Positions 39,339 to 47,812 of a DNA stretch of 64,000 nt are shown one piece after another. The stretch is from Acetobacterium woodii. GTDB taxonomy: Bacteria > Bacillota > Clostridia > Eubacteriales > Eubacteriaceae. The notes under the pieces are model-generated. The model saw only the letters and a program-made list of their open reading frames with translations, was not told where the DNA came from and did not search any database. The DNA lies in assembly GCA_016213825.1 (NCBI GenBank), contig JACQZP010000020.1, forward strand, positions 83,033-147,032, written 5' to 3'. A program made the translations under genes and the position numbers. Positions within the stretch are counted from its first letter, which is position 1. The number at the start of each line of letters is the position of its first letter.

Positions 39339-40772
39339 ATGAAAGCATATTACGAAAACCCATTAATTGAACGCTACTCTTCCAAGGAAATCCTCCATAT
39401 TTTTTCGGCCGACAATAAATTTCAAACCTGGCGAAAACTGTGGGTAGCATTGGCCGAAGCAGAAAGCGAACTGGGGCTTAATATTACTGAAGAACAAATT
39501 GAAGAACTGCGAACAAATATTACCAACATCGACTATGAGCTTGCTGCCCAAAAAGAAAAAGAACTGCGGCATGATGTTATGGCGCATGTGTATACCTATG
39601 GCGCGCAGTGTCCTAAAGCGAAAGGGATTATCCATCTGGGCGCGACAAGTGCCTATGTGGGGGACAATACTGATGTCATTGTTTATACCGAAGGATTAAT
39701 CCATGTTCGCAAACAACTGATCAACTTGATTAATCACCTGTCTCTCTTTGCCGCCAACTATAAAGATTTGCCAACCTTAGGTTTTACCCACTTTCAGCCA
39801 GCCCAATTAACCACTATCGGTAAACGCGCCTGTTTGTGGATTCAGGATTTATTAATGGATTTAGCTGATCTTGATCACGTCATCAGTAACGTTAAACTGC
39901 TTGGAGTAAAAGGAACAACGGGTACCCAGGCTAGTTTTATGGAACTTTTTGACAATGATCATGCAAAAGTTAAAAAGCTGGATGTTCTGGTCGCTGAAAA
40001 AATGGGATTCAAAAAATCATTTGCCGTCAGCGGACAAACCTATTCAAGAAAATTCGATTCCCAGGTGTTAAACGTCTTAAGCGGCATCGCCCAAACGCTG
40101 ACCAAATTTGCGACCGACGTGCGTTTGCTCCAAAACTTGAAAGAAGTGGAAGAACCCTTTGAAAAAAGTCAAATCGGCTCCTCTGCCATGGCTTACAAGC
40201 GAAATCCGATGCGGTCAGAACGGATCTGCTCACTGGCTCGTTATATCATCGTCAATGCACTTAATCCTGCATTAACAGCATCTGCTCAATGGTTTGAGCG
40301 AACCCTGGATGATTCTGCTAATAAGCGAATCAGCATCCCCGAAGGTTTTTTAGCTACCGACGCGATCTTAATGATTGCCATGAATGTTTCTGAAAACCTG
40401 GTCGTTTATCCGAAGGTTGTTCTGCAGCATATTAATGCGGAGCTGCCGTTTATGGTAACTGAAAATATTATCATGGAAGGGGTTAAGCGAGGCGGCGATC
40501 GTCAGGAGCTCCACGAAAAAATCAGAGTACTTTCCATGGAAGCCGGAAATACAGTTAAAGTCGAAGGTAAACCCAATGACTTAATTGAAAGAATCCTAAA
40601 GGATGGGTCATTTAATTTAAAAGCCGAAGATGTTGATGCGCTTCTTGATCCCAGCCTCTATGTTGGGCGGGCACCGCAACAGGTTGATGATTTCATTCTA
40701 GACGAAGTGAATCCGATTTTGGAAACTAACCGAGAACTGCTTAATTTAAGCAAGATTGATTTAAAGGTTTAA
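39339..40772 (+). CDS. purB: Adenylosuccinate lyase
   Basis: A 477-residue PurB of the fumarase/aspartase superfamily, acting twice in purine synthesis (SAICAR to AICAR, and adenylosuccinate to AMP). Family segments are ENPLIERYSSKEIL, HLGATSAYVGDNTD, TLGFTHFQPAQLTT and the signature loop GSSAMAYKRNPMRSE. The frame opens at TTG 39315, but the protein N-terminus fits ATG 39339; AAAGGA is 15 bases from it, so the ribosome site is poor. Confidence 0.93.
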   Translation: MKAYYENPLIERYSSKEILHIFSADNKFQTWRKLWVALAEAESELGLNITEEQIEELRTNITNIDYELAAQKEKELRHDVMAHVYTYGAQCPKAKGIIHLGATSAYVGDNTDVIVYTEGLIHVRKQLINLINHLSLFAANYKDLPTLGFTHFQPAQLTTIGKRACLWIQDLLMDLADLDHVISNVKLLGVKGTTGTQASFMELFDNDHAKVKKLDVLVAEKMGFKKSFAVSGQTYSRKFDSQVLNVLSGIAQTLTKFATDVRLLQNLKEVEEPFEKSQIGSSAMAYKRNPMRSERICSLARYIIVNALNPALTASAQWFERTLDDSANKRISIPEGFLATDAILMIAMNVSENLVVYPKVVLQHINAELPFMVTENIIMEGVKRGGDRQELHEKIRVLSMEAGNTVKVEGKPNDLIERILKDGSFNLKAEDVDALLDPSLYVGRAPQQVDDFILDEVNPILETNRELLNLSKIDLKV

Positions 40773-40813
40773 AACATTTCAAAATAAATACATCAAAATA
40801 TTTCATAAATATA

Positions 40814-40842
40814 TTGACATCTGTCGCTTCAGCAATTATAAT
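40814..40842 (+). promoter_or_regulatory. Consensus promoter of tRNA-Trp
   Basis: TTGACA (40814-40819) and TATAAT (40837-40842) are 17 bases apart and end 17 bases before the tRNA. This is a perfect housekeeping promoter. Confidence 0.88.
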
Positions 40843-40859
40843 ATAGTAGTTGCTGTTGT

Positions 40860-40935
40860 AGGGGTATAGCTCAGTTGGTAGAGCAGTGGTCTCCAAAACC
40901 ACGTGCCGAGGGTTCAAGTCCTTCTGCCCCTGCCA
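40860..40935 (+). tRNA. tRNA-Trp (anticodon CCA)
   Basis: The cloverleaf is complete over 76 bases. The acceptor AGGGGTA pairs with TGCCCCT; the D arm is GCTC-AGTTGGTA-GAGC; the anticodon stem GTGGT/ACCAC holds loop CTCCAAA, giving CCA; the T arm is GAGGG-TTCAAGT-CCTTC. The discriminator is G and the 3' CCA is encoded. Confidence 0.97.
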
Positions 40936-40953
40936 TTTTTTATGTAATAGTAC

Positions 40954-40990
40954 AGAACTTCAATTCATGATATGAGTTGGAGTTCTTTTA
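40954..40990 (+). terminator. Intrinsic terminator after tRNA-Trp
   Basis: A 15-bp stem (from AGAACTTCAA to TTGGAGTTCT, two T·G pairs) has a GAT loop and runs into TTTTATTT. Confidence 0.85.
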
Positions 40991-41227
40991 TTTATCAGAA
41001 AATATTAAAACCAGTCTCGCTAATAAAAAAATATTTAATTATGAAAGAATTAAAATAAAACTTTCATAATTATAAAAATAAACTTAATATTTACTGAAAC
41101 TGAAGATAAAAAAGGGATTATTTAAAATTGTCTTTCAAAAAAGCATAAAATAATAATAAATTAACTTTATCTGGAACAGCTTTTAAGGTATAATTGTATA
41201 AAATAAGTGAGATAGAGGAGATTGATG

Positions 41228-42592
41228 ATGAATCGTATTTTTTCGGAAATTACCCCTGAAATTATAGAGTATAGTGAATTATGTGTTAAAAATAGCTACA
41301 TCGAACCAGAATTATATAAAAAATATCAGGTTAACCGAGGCCTTCGGGATTTAGATGGAAATGGTGTCTTAACCGGGTTGACTGAAATCTCAGAAATTCA
41401 GGCCTATATATTTGAAAACGGTAAAAAAATTGGAACAGAGGGCAAACTATTTTATCGGGGTGTCGATGTTCAAGAACTTGTTGATGGTTTAGTCAAAGAA
41501 AAACGTTTTGGGTTTGAGGAAGTCGTTTATCTGTTATTGTTTGGCGATCAGCCCAATAAGGTTGAGCTGGATAGTTTTACAAAGGTTCTTGGCAATTATC
41601 GCAGCTTACCAACCAGCTTTGTCCGCGACATCATCATGAAAGCTCCCAGTTCAGATATGATGAACACGCTGGCCAGAAGTGTCTTGACACTTTTTTCTTA
41701 CGATGATAATGCCAGCGATGTAACGATTCCCAATGTTTTAAGACAATCCCTGGAATTAATTGCCTTATTTCCATTGTTGGCAGTTTATGGTTATCAGACA
41801 TATAAACATTATCATGATGACCAAAGTCTGTTTATCCATCAACCGCAACCGAACCTGTCAACGGCAGAGAATATTCTTTACATTTTGCGACCAGACAGTC
41901 AATACACCGAACTGGAAGCACGTATTCTTGATATCGCCCTGGTACTCCATGCTGAACATGGTGGCGGAAATAACTCGACCTTTACAACTCACGTTGTCTC
42001 CTCTTCGGGAACGGATACCTATTCAGTTATTGCAGCTTCCCTGGGATCATTAAAAGGCCCGAAACATGGTGGGGCCAATATTAAAGTAGTCGAAATGTTT
42101 GAAGATATGAAACAAACTTTAGATGACTGGACTGATGAAAAACAAGTCCGTCAATATCTGGTAGATCTGCTGCATAAGCGCGCTTTTGACAATGCCGGTT
42201 TGATTTATGGAATGGGTCATGCCATCTATTCTGTATCGGATCCTCGGGCCAATGTTTTTAAAGGATTTGTGAAAAGCCTGTCTGAAGAAAAGGGACTGCA
42301 TGACGAGTTTGAACTCTATTCAATGGTGGAACGGTTAGCACCAGAGGTAATCGGTGAGGAACGAAAAATCTATAAGGGCGTCAGTGCCAATGTGGATTTC
42401 TATAGTGGCTTTGTTTATAGTATGCTGGGACTGCCACTCGAACTCTTTACGCCGATTTTTGCAATTGCCAGAATTGCCGGCTGGAGTGCCCACCGCTTAG
42501 AAGAACTCATTAATGCCGGTAAAATTATTCGACCAGCGTATATGAATGTCAGTGAGCGACGTTCATATGAGCCATTGGACGAACGCCAATAA
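41228..42592 (+). CDS. gltA: Citrate synthase (Si-type family)
   Basis: A 454-residue citrate synthase condensing acetyl-CoA and oxaloacetate. Catalytic regions are visible: ALVLHAEHGGGNNSTF, SLKGPKHGGANIKVVE (His), GMGHAIYSVSDPRA, and ANVDFYSGFVYSMLGLP (Asp). An N-terminal extension of about 60 residues precedes the citrate-synthase fold. GAGGAG (41215-41220) best fits ATG 41228, though 41225 is possible. 2-Methylcitrate synthase activity cannot be excluded. It is probably a single-gene unit feeding glutamate synthesis. Confidence 0.88.
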   Translation: MNRIFSEITPEIIEYSELCVKNSYIEPELYKKYQVNRGLRDLDGNGVLTGLTEISEIQAYIFENGKKIGTEGKLFYRGVDVQELVDGLVKEKRFGFEEVVYLLLFGDQPNKVELDSFTKVLGNYRSLPTSFVRDIIMKAPSSDMMNTLARSVLTLFSYDDNASDVTIPNVLRQSLELIALFPLLAVYGYQTYKHYHDDQSLFIHQPQPNLSTAENILYILRPDSQYTELEARILDIALVLHAEHGGGNNSTFTTHVVSSSGTDTYSVIAASLGSLKGPKHGGANIKVVEMFEDMKQTLDDWTDEKQVRQYLVDLLHKRAFDNAGLIYGMGHAIYSVSDPRANVFKGFVKSLSEEKGLHDEFELYSMVERLAPEVIGEERKIYKGVSANVDFYSGFVYSMLGLPLELFTPIFAIARIAGWSAHRLEELINAGKIIRPAYMNVSERRSYEPLDERQ

Positions 42593-42654
42593 ACCGTCAG
42601 GTTTAACAATGACGGTGCCGCAATTAGCATAAAAATCTCTGTGATTTTCATAGT

Positions 42655-42701
42655 CTTCCTACTCTATTCTGTGCTAGAATAGAGTAGGAAGAATTTTTTT
42701 T
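42655..42701 (+). terminator. 16-bp perfect palindrome with T run between gltA and the psiE-like gene
   Basis: CTTCCTACTCTATTCT (42655-42670) is exactly complementary to 42676-42691 across a GTGCT loop, followed by AATTTTTTTT. It is a textbook terminator, but it ends only 11 bases before the next ATG. It also contains TGCTAGAAT, an extended -10-like sequence (42672-42680). Confidence 0.85.
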
Positions 42702-42712
42702 GGAGAAGAAAA

Positions 42713-43144
42713 ATGAAAAAAACACTAATAAAATCGAAATTTATGAGTTTTGTTCAAATTCTGGAAATCATTATTGCTCTCATGGTCATAGTAGCAGCTA
42801 TTATTGCGATGATTCATTTGTTCTCTGAACTAGTTTTATATGCAAATAATCCAAAAGATCCTAAAGGTTTTAGTAACTTTTTAGAAGTTTCCTTCAATGT
42901 GATTATTGGATTAGAATTTCTCAAAATGATTATTAAGCAAACTCCTGGTTCGGTGGTTGAGGTGTTACTTTTTGCAATATCAAGACAATTGGTTGTTTAT
43001 CATGGTTCTGCGGTCGAAAATTTTTTGGGAGTTCTGGCTATTGCAGTCTTGTTTTTAGTTTATCGCTATTTGTTGGTAGGATCAGCAAATGAACCGTTTT
43101 CGCCAATGCGCACCGCGGATCGTGATGAGCCCAGCAATAAATAA
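42713..43144 (+). CDS. PsiE-like membrane protein
   Basis: A 143-residue protein with four predicted helices: about 12-38, 57-75, 80-96 and 103-122. The pattern (FVQILEIIIALMVIVAAI, then FLEVSFNVIIGLEFLKMI) resembles the phosphate-starvation-inducible PsiE family, whose molecular role is unknown. The C-terminal tail is charged and cytoplasmic. TTGGAG precedes the ATG. Transcription must pass, or begin within, the palindrome upstream. Confidence 0.6.
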   Translation: MKKTLIKSKFMSFVQILEIIIALMVIVAAIIAMIHLFSELVLYANNPKDPKGFSNFLEVSFNVIIGLEFLKMIIKQTPGSVVEVLLFAISRQLVVYHGSAVENFLGVLAIAVLFLVYRYLLVGSANEPFSPMRTADRDEPSNK

Positions 43145-43254
43145 GTGCTGCCGTTAATAAGCGGCGGCAACAATTTTAAACACATCAAAAATTTGCTTCT
43201 TTATTATGGGTTTAAATTGGTGTATAATGTTTCATATGAAAAAATGAGGTTAGT

Positions 43255-44178
43255 ATGTTTAATAATTACAGTGAGATTGGCGAAGCGGTAACGACTGGCA
43301 TAAAGGGAACCCTGGTGGTTGCCGCGGCGGAAGAAAGTGACTTGTTAAAAGCGCTTGCCACTGCCGGCGAACACTATCTGGAAAAAGTGATTCTTGTCGG
43401 TGATCCCCACACGATCAATACAATCAGTGAAAATGATGGCATCGATATCAGTCAGATGGAAATCGTTGCGGTTTCGGATCAGGCTGCCGCCTGTGAAAAA
43501 GCCGTTGCCTTGGTTCGCCAGGGACAGGCTGATTTTATTATGAAGGGTCTTGTCGACACCTCTATTTTTTTGAAAGCGGTTATCAATAAAGCCGATGGTT
43601 TAATGATCGGCCGACTCTTGTCCAGCATCATGATGGTTAAAATCGCAACCTATCATAAGTTTTTAATTTTATCAGATGGTGGCATGATTATTGAACCTGA
43701 CTTGGAAAAAAAGAAGGGCATTATCCATAATGCTGTTGAATTTTCGCGACTTTTGGGAATTCAACCCGTTAAGGTTGGCTGTCTTGCAGCCAAAGAAAAA
43801 GTAAATCCAAAGATGCCGGCAACAGTTGATGCTGCAGCACTAAAGCAGTTATCCCTGGATAAGTATTTTGGCGATGATGTGATTGTTGAAGGCCCCATAG
43901 CCATGGACTTACTGGTGTCAAAAAAAGCGGCTTTAGTAAAAGGCTATGTCTCTGAAGTAGCTGGCGACGTTGATGTTATCGTGATGCCAAACATTGAAAC
44001 CGGAAATGCGATCATAAAAGTAATGACCCATTTGGGTAATGCCCAATTGGGAGGGATTGTTATGGGTGCCTGTGTACCGATTATTTTAACATCCCGGTCT
44101 GATTCTTATGAAAATAAATTAAATTCCATCATCCTGGGGGCATTTCTATCCCAGAAAATGGGTAACTGTCAGAAATAG
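43255..44178 (+). CDS. Phosphate butyryl/acyl-transferase (Ptb-like)
   Basis: A 307-residue member of the phosphate acetyl/butaryl transferase family converting acyl-CoA plus phosphate to acyl phosphate plus CoA. Segments typical of Ptb are FIMKGLVDTSIFLKAV, LSDGGMIIEPDLEKK, VEGPIAMDLLVSKKAA and VMPNIETGNAIIKVM. The closeness to Ptb rather than Pta is judged by length and motifs. No acyl kinase (buk) follows. It precedes iorAB, suggesting acyl-CoA from 2-oxoacids as substrate. Confidence 0.82.
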   Translation: MFNNYSEIGEAVTTGIKGTLVVAAAEESDLLKALATAGEHYLEKVILVGDPHTINTISENDGIDISQMEIVAVSDQAAACEKAVALVRQGQADFIMKGLVDTSIFLKAVINKADGLMIGRLLSSIMMVKIATYHKFLILSDGGMIIEPDLEKKKGIIHNAVEFSRLLGIQPVKVGCLAAKEKVNPKMPATVDAAALKQLSLDKYFGDDVIVEGPIAMDLLVSKKAALVKGYVSEVAGDVDVIVMPNIETGNAIIKVMTHLGNAQLGGIVMGACVPIILTSRSDSYENKLNSIILGAFLSQKMGNCQK

Positions 44179-44190
44179 GCAATAACCACA

Positions 44191-44297
44191 GTGCCGTGAG
44201 CTTTACGCCCAGTATCCCAAGAAACACTTTCTACACGCTACGTCGTACAGGCTATCGCCTGTTCGCCGAGACGTTACGAAAGCGTTTATGGAAACTG
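44191..44297 (+). repeat. Palindromic dispersed repeat, copy A
   Basis: A 107-base element between ptb and iorA whose copy B is inverted at 50865-50971. Copies align without gaps at 86 of 107 positions. The core ACAGGC-TATC-GCCTGT is a perfect inverted repeat, flanked by longer imperfect complementarity out to AGTATC / GAAACT. Three stem pairs differ between the copies by compensatory changes (see findings). Confidence 0.88.
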
Positions 44298-44348
44298 AAC
44301 ATAAAGCAAGATTTGATCAACAAACAAGAGAGGAGCATCAAGAAAGAA

Positions 44349-46130
44349 ATGAAGCTATTATTAACAGGAAATGAAGCCATCGCAAGAGGTGCCTGGGAGG
44401 CTGGGGTAAAATTTGCCACAGCCTATCCAGGAACACCAAGTACCGAGATTTTAGAAAACGTGGCTAATTATAAGGAAATTGTATCAGAATGGGCGCCCAA
44501 TGAAAAGGTTGCCCTGGAAGCAGCTGCTGGCGCGGCTATTGGGGGGGTGCGAAGTTTATGCGCAATGAAACATGTTGGTGTTAATGTTGCCACTGACCCG
44601 CTCTTTACTTTAGCTTATTTAGGTGTCAATGCAGGAGCCGTGCTTGTTACTGCCGACGAACCGGGCATGCATTCATCCCAGAATGAGCAGGATAATCGAA
44701 ATTACGCTCGCCATGCAAAAGTCTGTATGTTTGAACCTTCTGACAGCCAGGAAGCCAAGGACATGTTAAAAGAAGCCTATGCAGTCAGCGAAGAATATGA
44801 TATGCCAGTACTTTTTCGGATGACAACCCGAGTCTGCCATTCCAAATCAATTGTTGATTGCAGCGACCGTCAGGAAATTGCTGATAAACCCTATGAAAAG
44901 GACATTCGAAAATACTGTCCGCTGCCAGCCTTTGCCAGAGGGATGCAGGTCAAACTTGCCGATAACTTCAAGCGTCTGGAGGTTTACTCAAATACGACAC
45001 CTTTTAATTATATCGAAGACAATGGCTCCGATATTGGGATTATTGGCTCTGGTGTGGCCTATCGTTATGCCAAAGAAGTTTTTGGCAATACCGTTTCCTA
45101 TTTAAAAATCGGATTCAGTTATCCGCTGCCCATGGAAAAAATTGCCGAGTTTGCCAAAGGGAAAAAGACGCTTTATATCTTTGAAGAAAATGACCCGATT
45201 ATGGAAAAAGAGATCAAAGCAGCTGGTATTGACTGCATTGGAAAAGATAAGCTTCCAGCAATGGGCGAACTCACCCCAGATCGTGTCAGAAAAGCACTCT
45301 TAAACCAGGAAGCAACGATTATTCAACCCAATCCTGAGATGGTATTGCCGCGTCCGCCGGCATTTTGTGCAGGCTGTCCGCACCGTGGTGTTTTCTATGA
45401 ATTGGGGCGACGAAAAGATCTGATGATTTTTAGTGATATCGGTTGTTATTCCCTGGGACTGATGCCGCCTTACAATGCCACTGACGCCATGATTTGCATG
45501 GGTGCAAGTATCAGTGCTGGTCATGGGGTCCAAAAAGCCTTTGATATTAAAGGGGATCATTCTAAAAAAGTTGTTTCGATCCTCGGCGATTCAACATTTT
45601 TCCATTCGGGAATTACCAGTCTGATGGATGTGACCTATAATAAGAGCAACACCCTGACGATCATCCTAGATAATCGCATCACCGGGATGACCGGTCACCA
45701 ACAAAATCCTGGTACCGGATATGATTTAAACGGTGAAGAATCACCAATGATCGATATTGAAGCCATGGTGAAAGCCTGCGGTGTAAAGAATCTGATTTCC
45801 ATTGATCCCAATAATCTGAAAATTGTCAAAGAGGCCATTGAGTGGGGGTTGAACACGGACGGTCCAGCTGTGATTATCACCCGTTGGCCATGTGTCCTGA
45901 AGAAGTTTTCAACTCAGGATATCGAAGAATTCCCAACTGCATTTAAGAAATTTTGCGCAGTTAATGTAGAAACCTGTATCGGCTGTAAAAAATGTTTAAA
46001 ATCTGGTTGTCCGGCATTGGCTTTTGATATAGCTAATAAAAAATCGGGTATCCTTAAAGAGACTTGTGTTGGTTGCGGTGTTTGTGCCCAAATCTGTCCC
46101 AAACAGGCCATTGAAGTAGAGGTGAGATAG
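44349..46130 (+). CDS. iorA: Indolepyruvate:ferredoxin oxidoreductase, alpha subunit
   Basis: A ~593-residue TPP-dependent enzyme oxidising aryl pyruvates to aryl-acetyl-CoA with ferredoxin reduction. The pyrimidine-binding domain starts MKLLLTGNEAIARGAWEAG. The TPP domain has FCAGCPHRG, DIGCYSLG and SILGDSTFFHSGI. The C-terminus holds two 4Fe-4S motifs (CIGCKKCLKSGCPAL, CVGCGVCAQICP). The frame extends upstream to 44196 through repeat copy A, but homology and GAGGAG (44330-44335, rather far) favour ATG 44349. iorB follows immediately. Confidence 0.93.
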   Translation: MKLLLTGNEAIARGAWEAGVKFATAYPGTPSTEILENVANYKEIVSEWAPNEKVALEAAAGAAIGGVRSLCAMKHVGVNVATDPLFTLAYLGVNAGAVLVTADEPGMHSSQNEQDNRNYARHAKVCMFEPSDSQEAKDMLKEAYAVSEEYDMPVLFRMTTRVCHSKSIVDCSDRQEIADKPYEKDIRKYCPLPAFARGMQVKLADNFKRLEVYSNTTPFNYIEDNGSDIGIIGSGVAYRYAKEVFGNTVSYLKIGFSYPLPMEKIAEFAKGKKTLYIFEENDPIMEKEIKAAGIDCIGKDKLPAMGELTPDRVRKALLNQEATIIQPNPEMVLPRPPAFCAGCPHRGVFYELGRRKDLMIFSDIGCYSLGLMPPYNATDAMICMGASISAGHGVQKAFDIKGDHSKKVVSILGDSTFFHSGITSLMDVTYNKSNTLTIILDNRITGMTGHQQNPGTGYDLNGEESPMIDIEAMVKACGVKNLISIDPNNLKIVKEAIEWGLNTDGPAVIITRWPCVLKKFSTQDIEEFPTAFKKFCAVNVETCIGCKKCLKSGCPALAFDIANKKSGILKETCVGCGVCAQICPKQAIEVEVR

Positions 46131-46703
46131 ATGGAAACAAAAAATATCGTATTAGTTGGTGTTGGTGGACAGGGAACCATTCTAGCTGCCAAACTGTTAA
46201 CAACTGGTTTAATGGAAGCCGGTTTTGATGTCAAAATGAGTGAAATTCATGGGATGAGTCAACGTGGCGGCTCGGTTTCTTCATTAGTACGTTATGGTGA
46301 TGATGTTCAGTCTCCGGTTATCGAAATCGGCAGTGCGGATATTGTTGTTGCCTTTGAAAAAATGGAAGGACTCCGATCGCTTGAATATCTGAAGCCCACC
46401 GGGAAAATGATCGTTAATGATACCGAAATCTTCCCGCTTTCAGTCATTATTGGAGCAACGACCTATCCGGACAATATTTTGGATGAAATAAAGAGCAAAG
46501 TTAATGTTCGGGTGATGTCGGCCACAAAAATGGCAGAAGAATTGGGTAATTCTAAGGTAATGAATGTGATTCTCCTTGGTTCGATTATTAAATCCATGGG
46601 ATTAACGGATATCGATTGGGATCGAATCATTTCTGAAAACGTCAAAGAACAATTTAAAGAGCTAAACATTAAAGCCCTGCATGCAGGGATGAATGCTGTA
46701 TAA
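46131..46703 (+). CDS. iorB: Indolepyruvate:ferredoxin oxidoreductase, beta subunit
   Basis: A 190-residue gamma-type 2-oxoacid oxidoreductase subunit with the family start NIVLVGVGGQGTILAAKLL and the EIHGMSQRGGSVSS loop. It pairs with IorA. Its ATG directly abuts the iorA stop (TAGATG), which predicts coupled translation and fixed stoichiometry. Confidence 0.94.
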   Translation: METKNIVLVGVGGQGTILAAKLLTTGLMEAGFDVKMSEIHGMSQRGGSVSSLVRYGDDVQSPVIEIGSADIVVAFEKMEGLRSLEYLKPTGKMIVNDTEIFPLSVIIGATTYPDNILDEIKSKVNVRVMSATKMAEELGNSKVMNVILLGSIIKSMGLTDIDWDRIISENVKEQFKELNIKALHAGMNAV

Positions 46704-46705
46704 AA

Positions 46706-46981
46706 ATGGAAAAAGAAAGTTCTAATTTTAAGTTTTTTCAGCATGGAGATTGTGAATATTTTCCCTGTCACAAGATTAATAATTCAGACGATTTTAATTG
46801 TCTGTTCTGTTATTGTCCGTTATATGCCCTGGGTGAAAATTGCGGTGGTAATTTTACTCGCACTGATAAAGGCATTAAAAATTGCAGTAACTGTAGTTAT
46901 CCCCATCACAAAGAAAATTACGATGGGGTGTTGGAAAAACTATTAACGCTCATTGAACAACTCAAAACAACTAAAATTTAA
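46706..46981 (+). CDS. Cysteine-rich small protein (PF04071-like)
   Basis: A 91-residue protein with nine Cys in the pattern of the 'cysteine-rich small domain': CEYFPCHK, FNCLFCYCPLY, CGG, and CSNCSYPHH. The spacing suggests a bound metal, probably zinc or an Fe-S cluster. Its function is unknown. It starts two bases after iorB, so it may be expressed with the oxidoreductase. Confidence 0.75.
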   Translation: MEKESSNFKFFQHGDCEYFPCHKINNSDDFNCLFCYCPLYALGENCGGNFTRTDKGIKNCSNCSYPHHKENYDGVLEKLLTLIEQLKTTKI

Positions 46982-47001
46982 TGTGTTAAAGGAGTAGTGA
47001 T

Positions 47002-47616
47002 ATGTCAATTATTATTGGAATTGTTTTTGTGATAGCGGCTTATTTAGTCGGCAACCTGAATTTTGCATATATTCTGGTAAAATTTTTAAAGAATGAAGAT
47101 GTCAGAAATTATGGCAGCGGCAATGCGGGTACGACAAATGTTCTTCGTGTAATGGGTAAAAATGTTGCGATCCCGGTTTTTGTTCTGGATGCATTAAAAG
47201 GTTGTCTGGTGATTGTGATTGGTCGTTATGTATTAAACCTCGATGAGATCTTTCTTGTTCTTGGTGGCGTTGCAGTGGTAGCCGGTCATAACTGGCCTGC
47301 ATTTCTGCAGTTCCGCGGCGGCAAGGGGACAGCAACCTCATTGGGTGTTTTTCTGACCTATGATTGGCAGGTTGCTATTATTGCCATTATGATTGGACTG
47401 ATTGTTTTAGGAATATGGCGAATGGTTTCATTGACCTCAATGGTCGGAATGACAATGCTTCCCATTTTTGCACTGCTCTTTGGGCGGACAATCACCGAAG
47501 TTATTTTTGCCTTTGTTTTATGTTTCTTTAGCCTGTTCCAGCATCGAAAGAATATCGGCCGGATCATTCAGGGACGAGAAAGCAAACTTGGTCAAAAGGT
47601 TAAAATGAAAAATTAG
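47002..47616 (+). CDS. plsY: Acyl-phosphate:glycerol-3-phosphate acyltransferase PlsY
   Basis: A 204-residue integral membrane enzyme adding the first acyl chain to glycerol-3-phosphate. The three PlsY motifs are visible: GSGNAGTTNVLRVMGK, VVAGHNWPAFLQFRGGKGTA and the later LFQHRKNIGRIIQG. Five or so helices are predicted. AAAGGAG precedes the ATG, and a terminator follows. Confidence 0.95.
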   Translation: MSIIIGIVFVIAAYLVGNLNFAYILVKFLKNEDVRNYGSGNAGTTNVLRVMGKNVAIPVFVLDALKGCLVIVIGRYVLNLDEIFLVLGGVAVVAGHNWPAFLQFRGGKGTATSLGVFLTYDWQVAIIAIMIGLIVLGIWRMVSLTSMVGMTMLPIFALLFGRTITEVIFAFVLCFFSLFQHRKNIGRIIQGRESKLGQKVKMKN

Positions 47617-47634
47617 ACACAACAGCTATTTAGT

Positions 47635-47659
47635 AAAAAGGCTCTGTAAGAGCCTTTTT
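47635..47659 (+). terminator. Intrinsic terminator after plsY
   Basis: AAAAAGGCTC pairs with GAGCCTTTTT around TGTAA; the right arm doubles as the T run. Confidence 0.9.
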
Positions 47660-47710
47660 ATTTGCTCAAAGATGCGGTCATGAACCATGATTGAAAAACA
47701 TAAAAATACA

Positions 47711-47739
47711 TTGTGGAACACTACATATATGTTTATAAT
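47711..47739 (+). promoter_or_regulatory. Promoter of nrdJ with a possible NrdR-like site in the spacer
   Basis: TTGTGG (47711-47716) and TATAAT (47734-47739) are 17 bases apart. The spacer and -10 include ACACTACATATATGT (47719-47733), which partly resembles the AT-rich palindromic NrdR box; only one such site is seen and it has mismatches. Confidence 0.6.
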
Positions 47740-47812
47740 TAAAGATGTATCGCAAGATCGTGTATTGTTTGCGAGATTATATAACAGATTACATACTAGG
47801 AGGAACTGAAAT

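Noticed and set aside
41222..41227. TTG/ATG codons upstream of the chosen citrate synthase start.
   Set aside because: They are too close to GAGGAG (41215-41220) for normal spacing; ATG 41228 is seven bases away.
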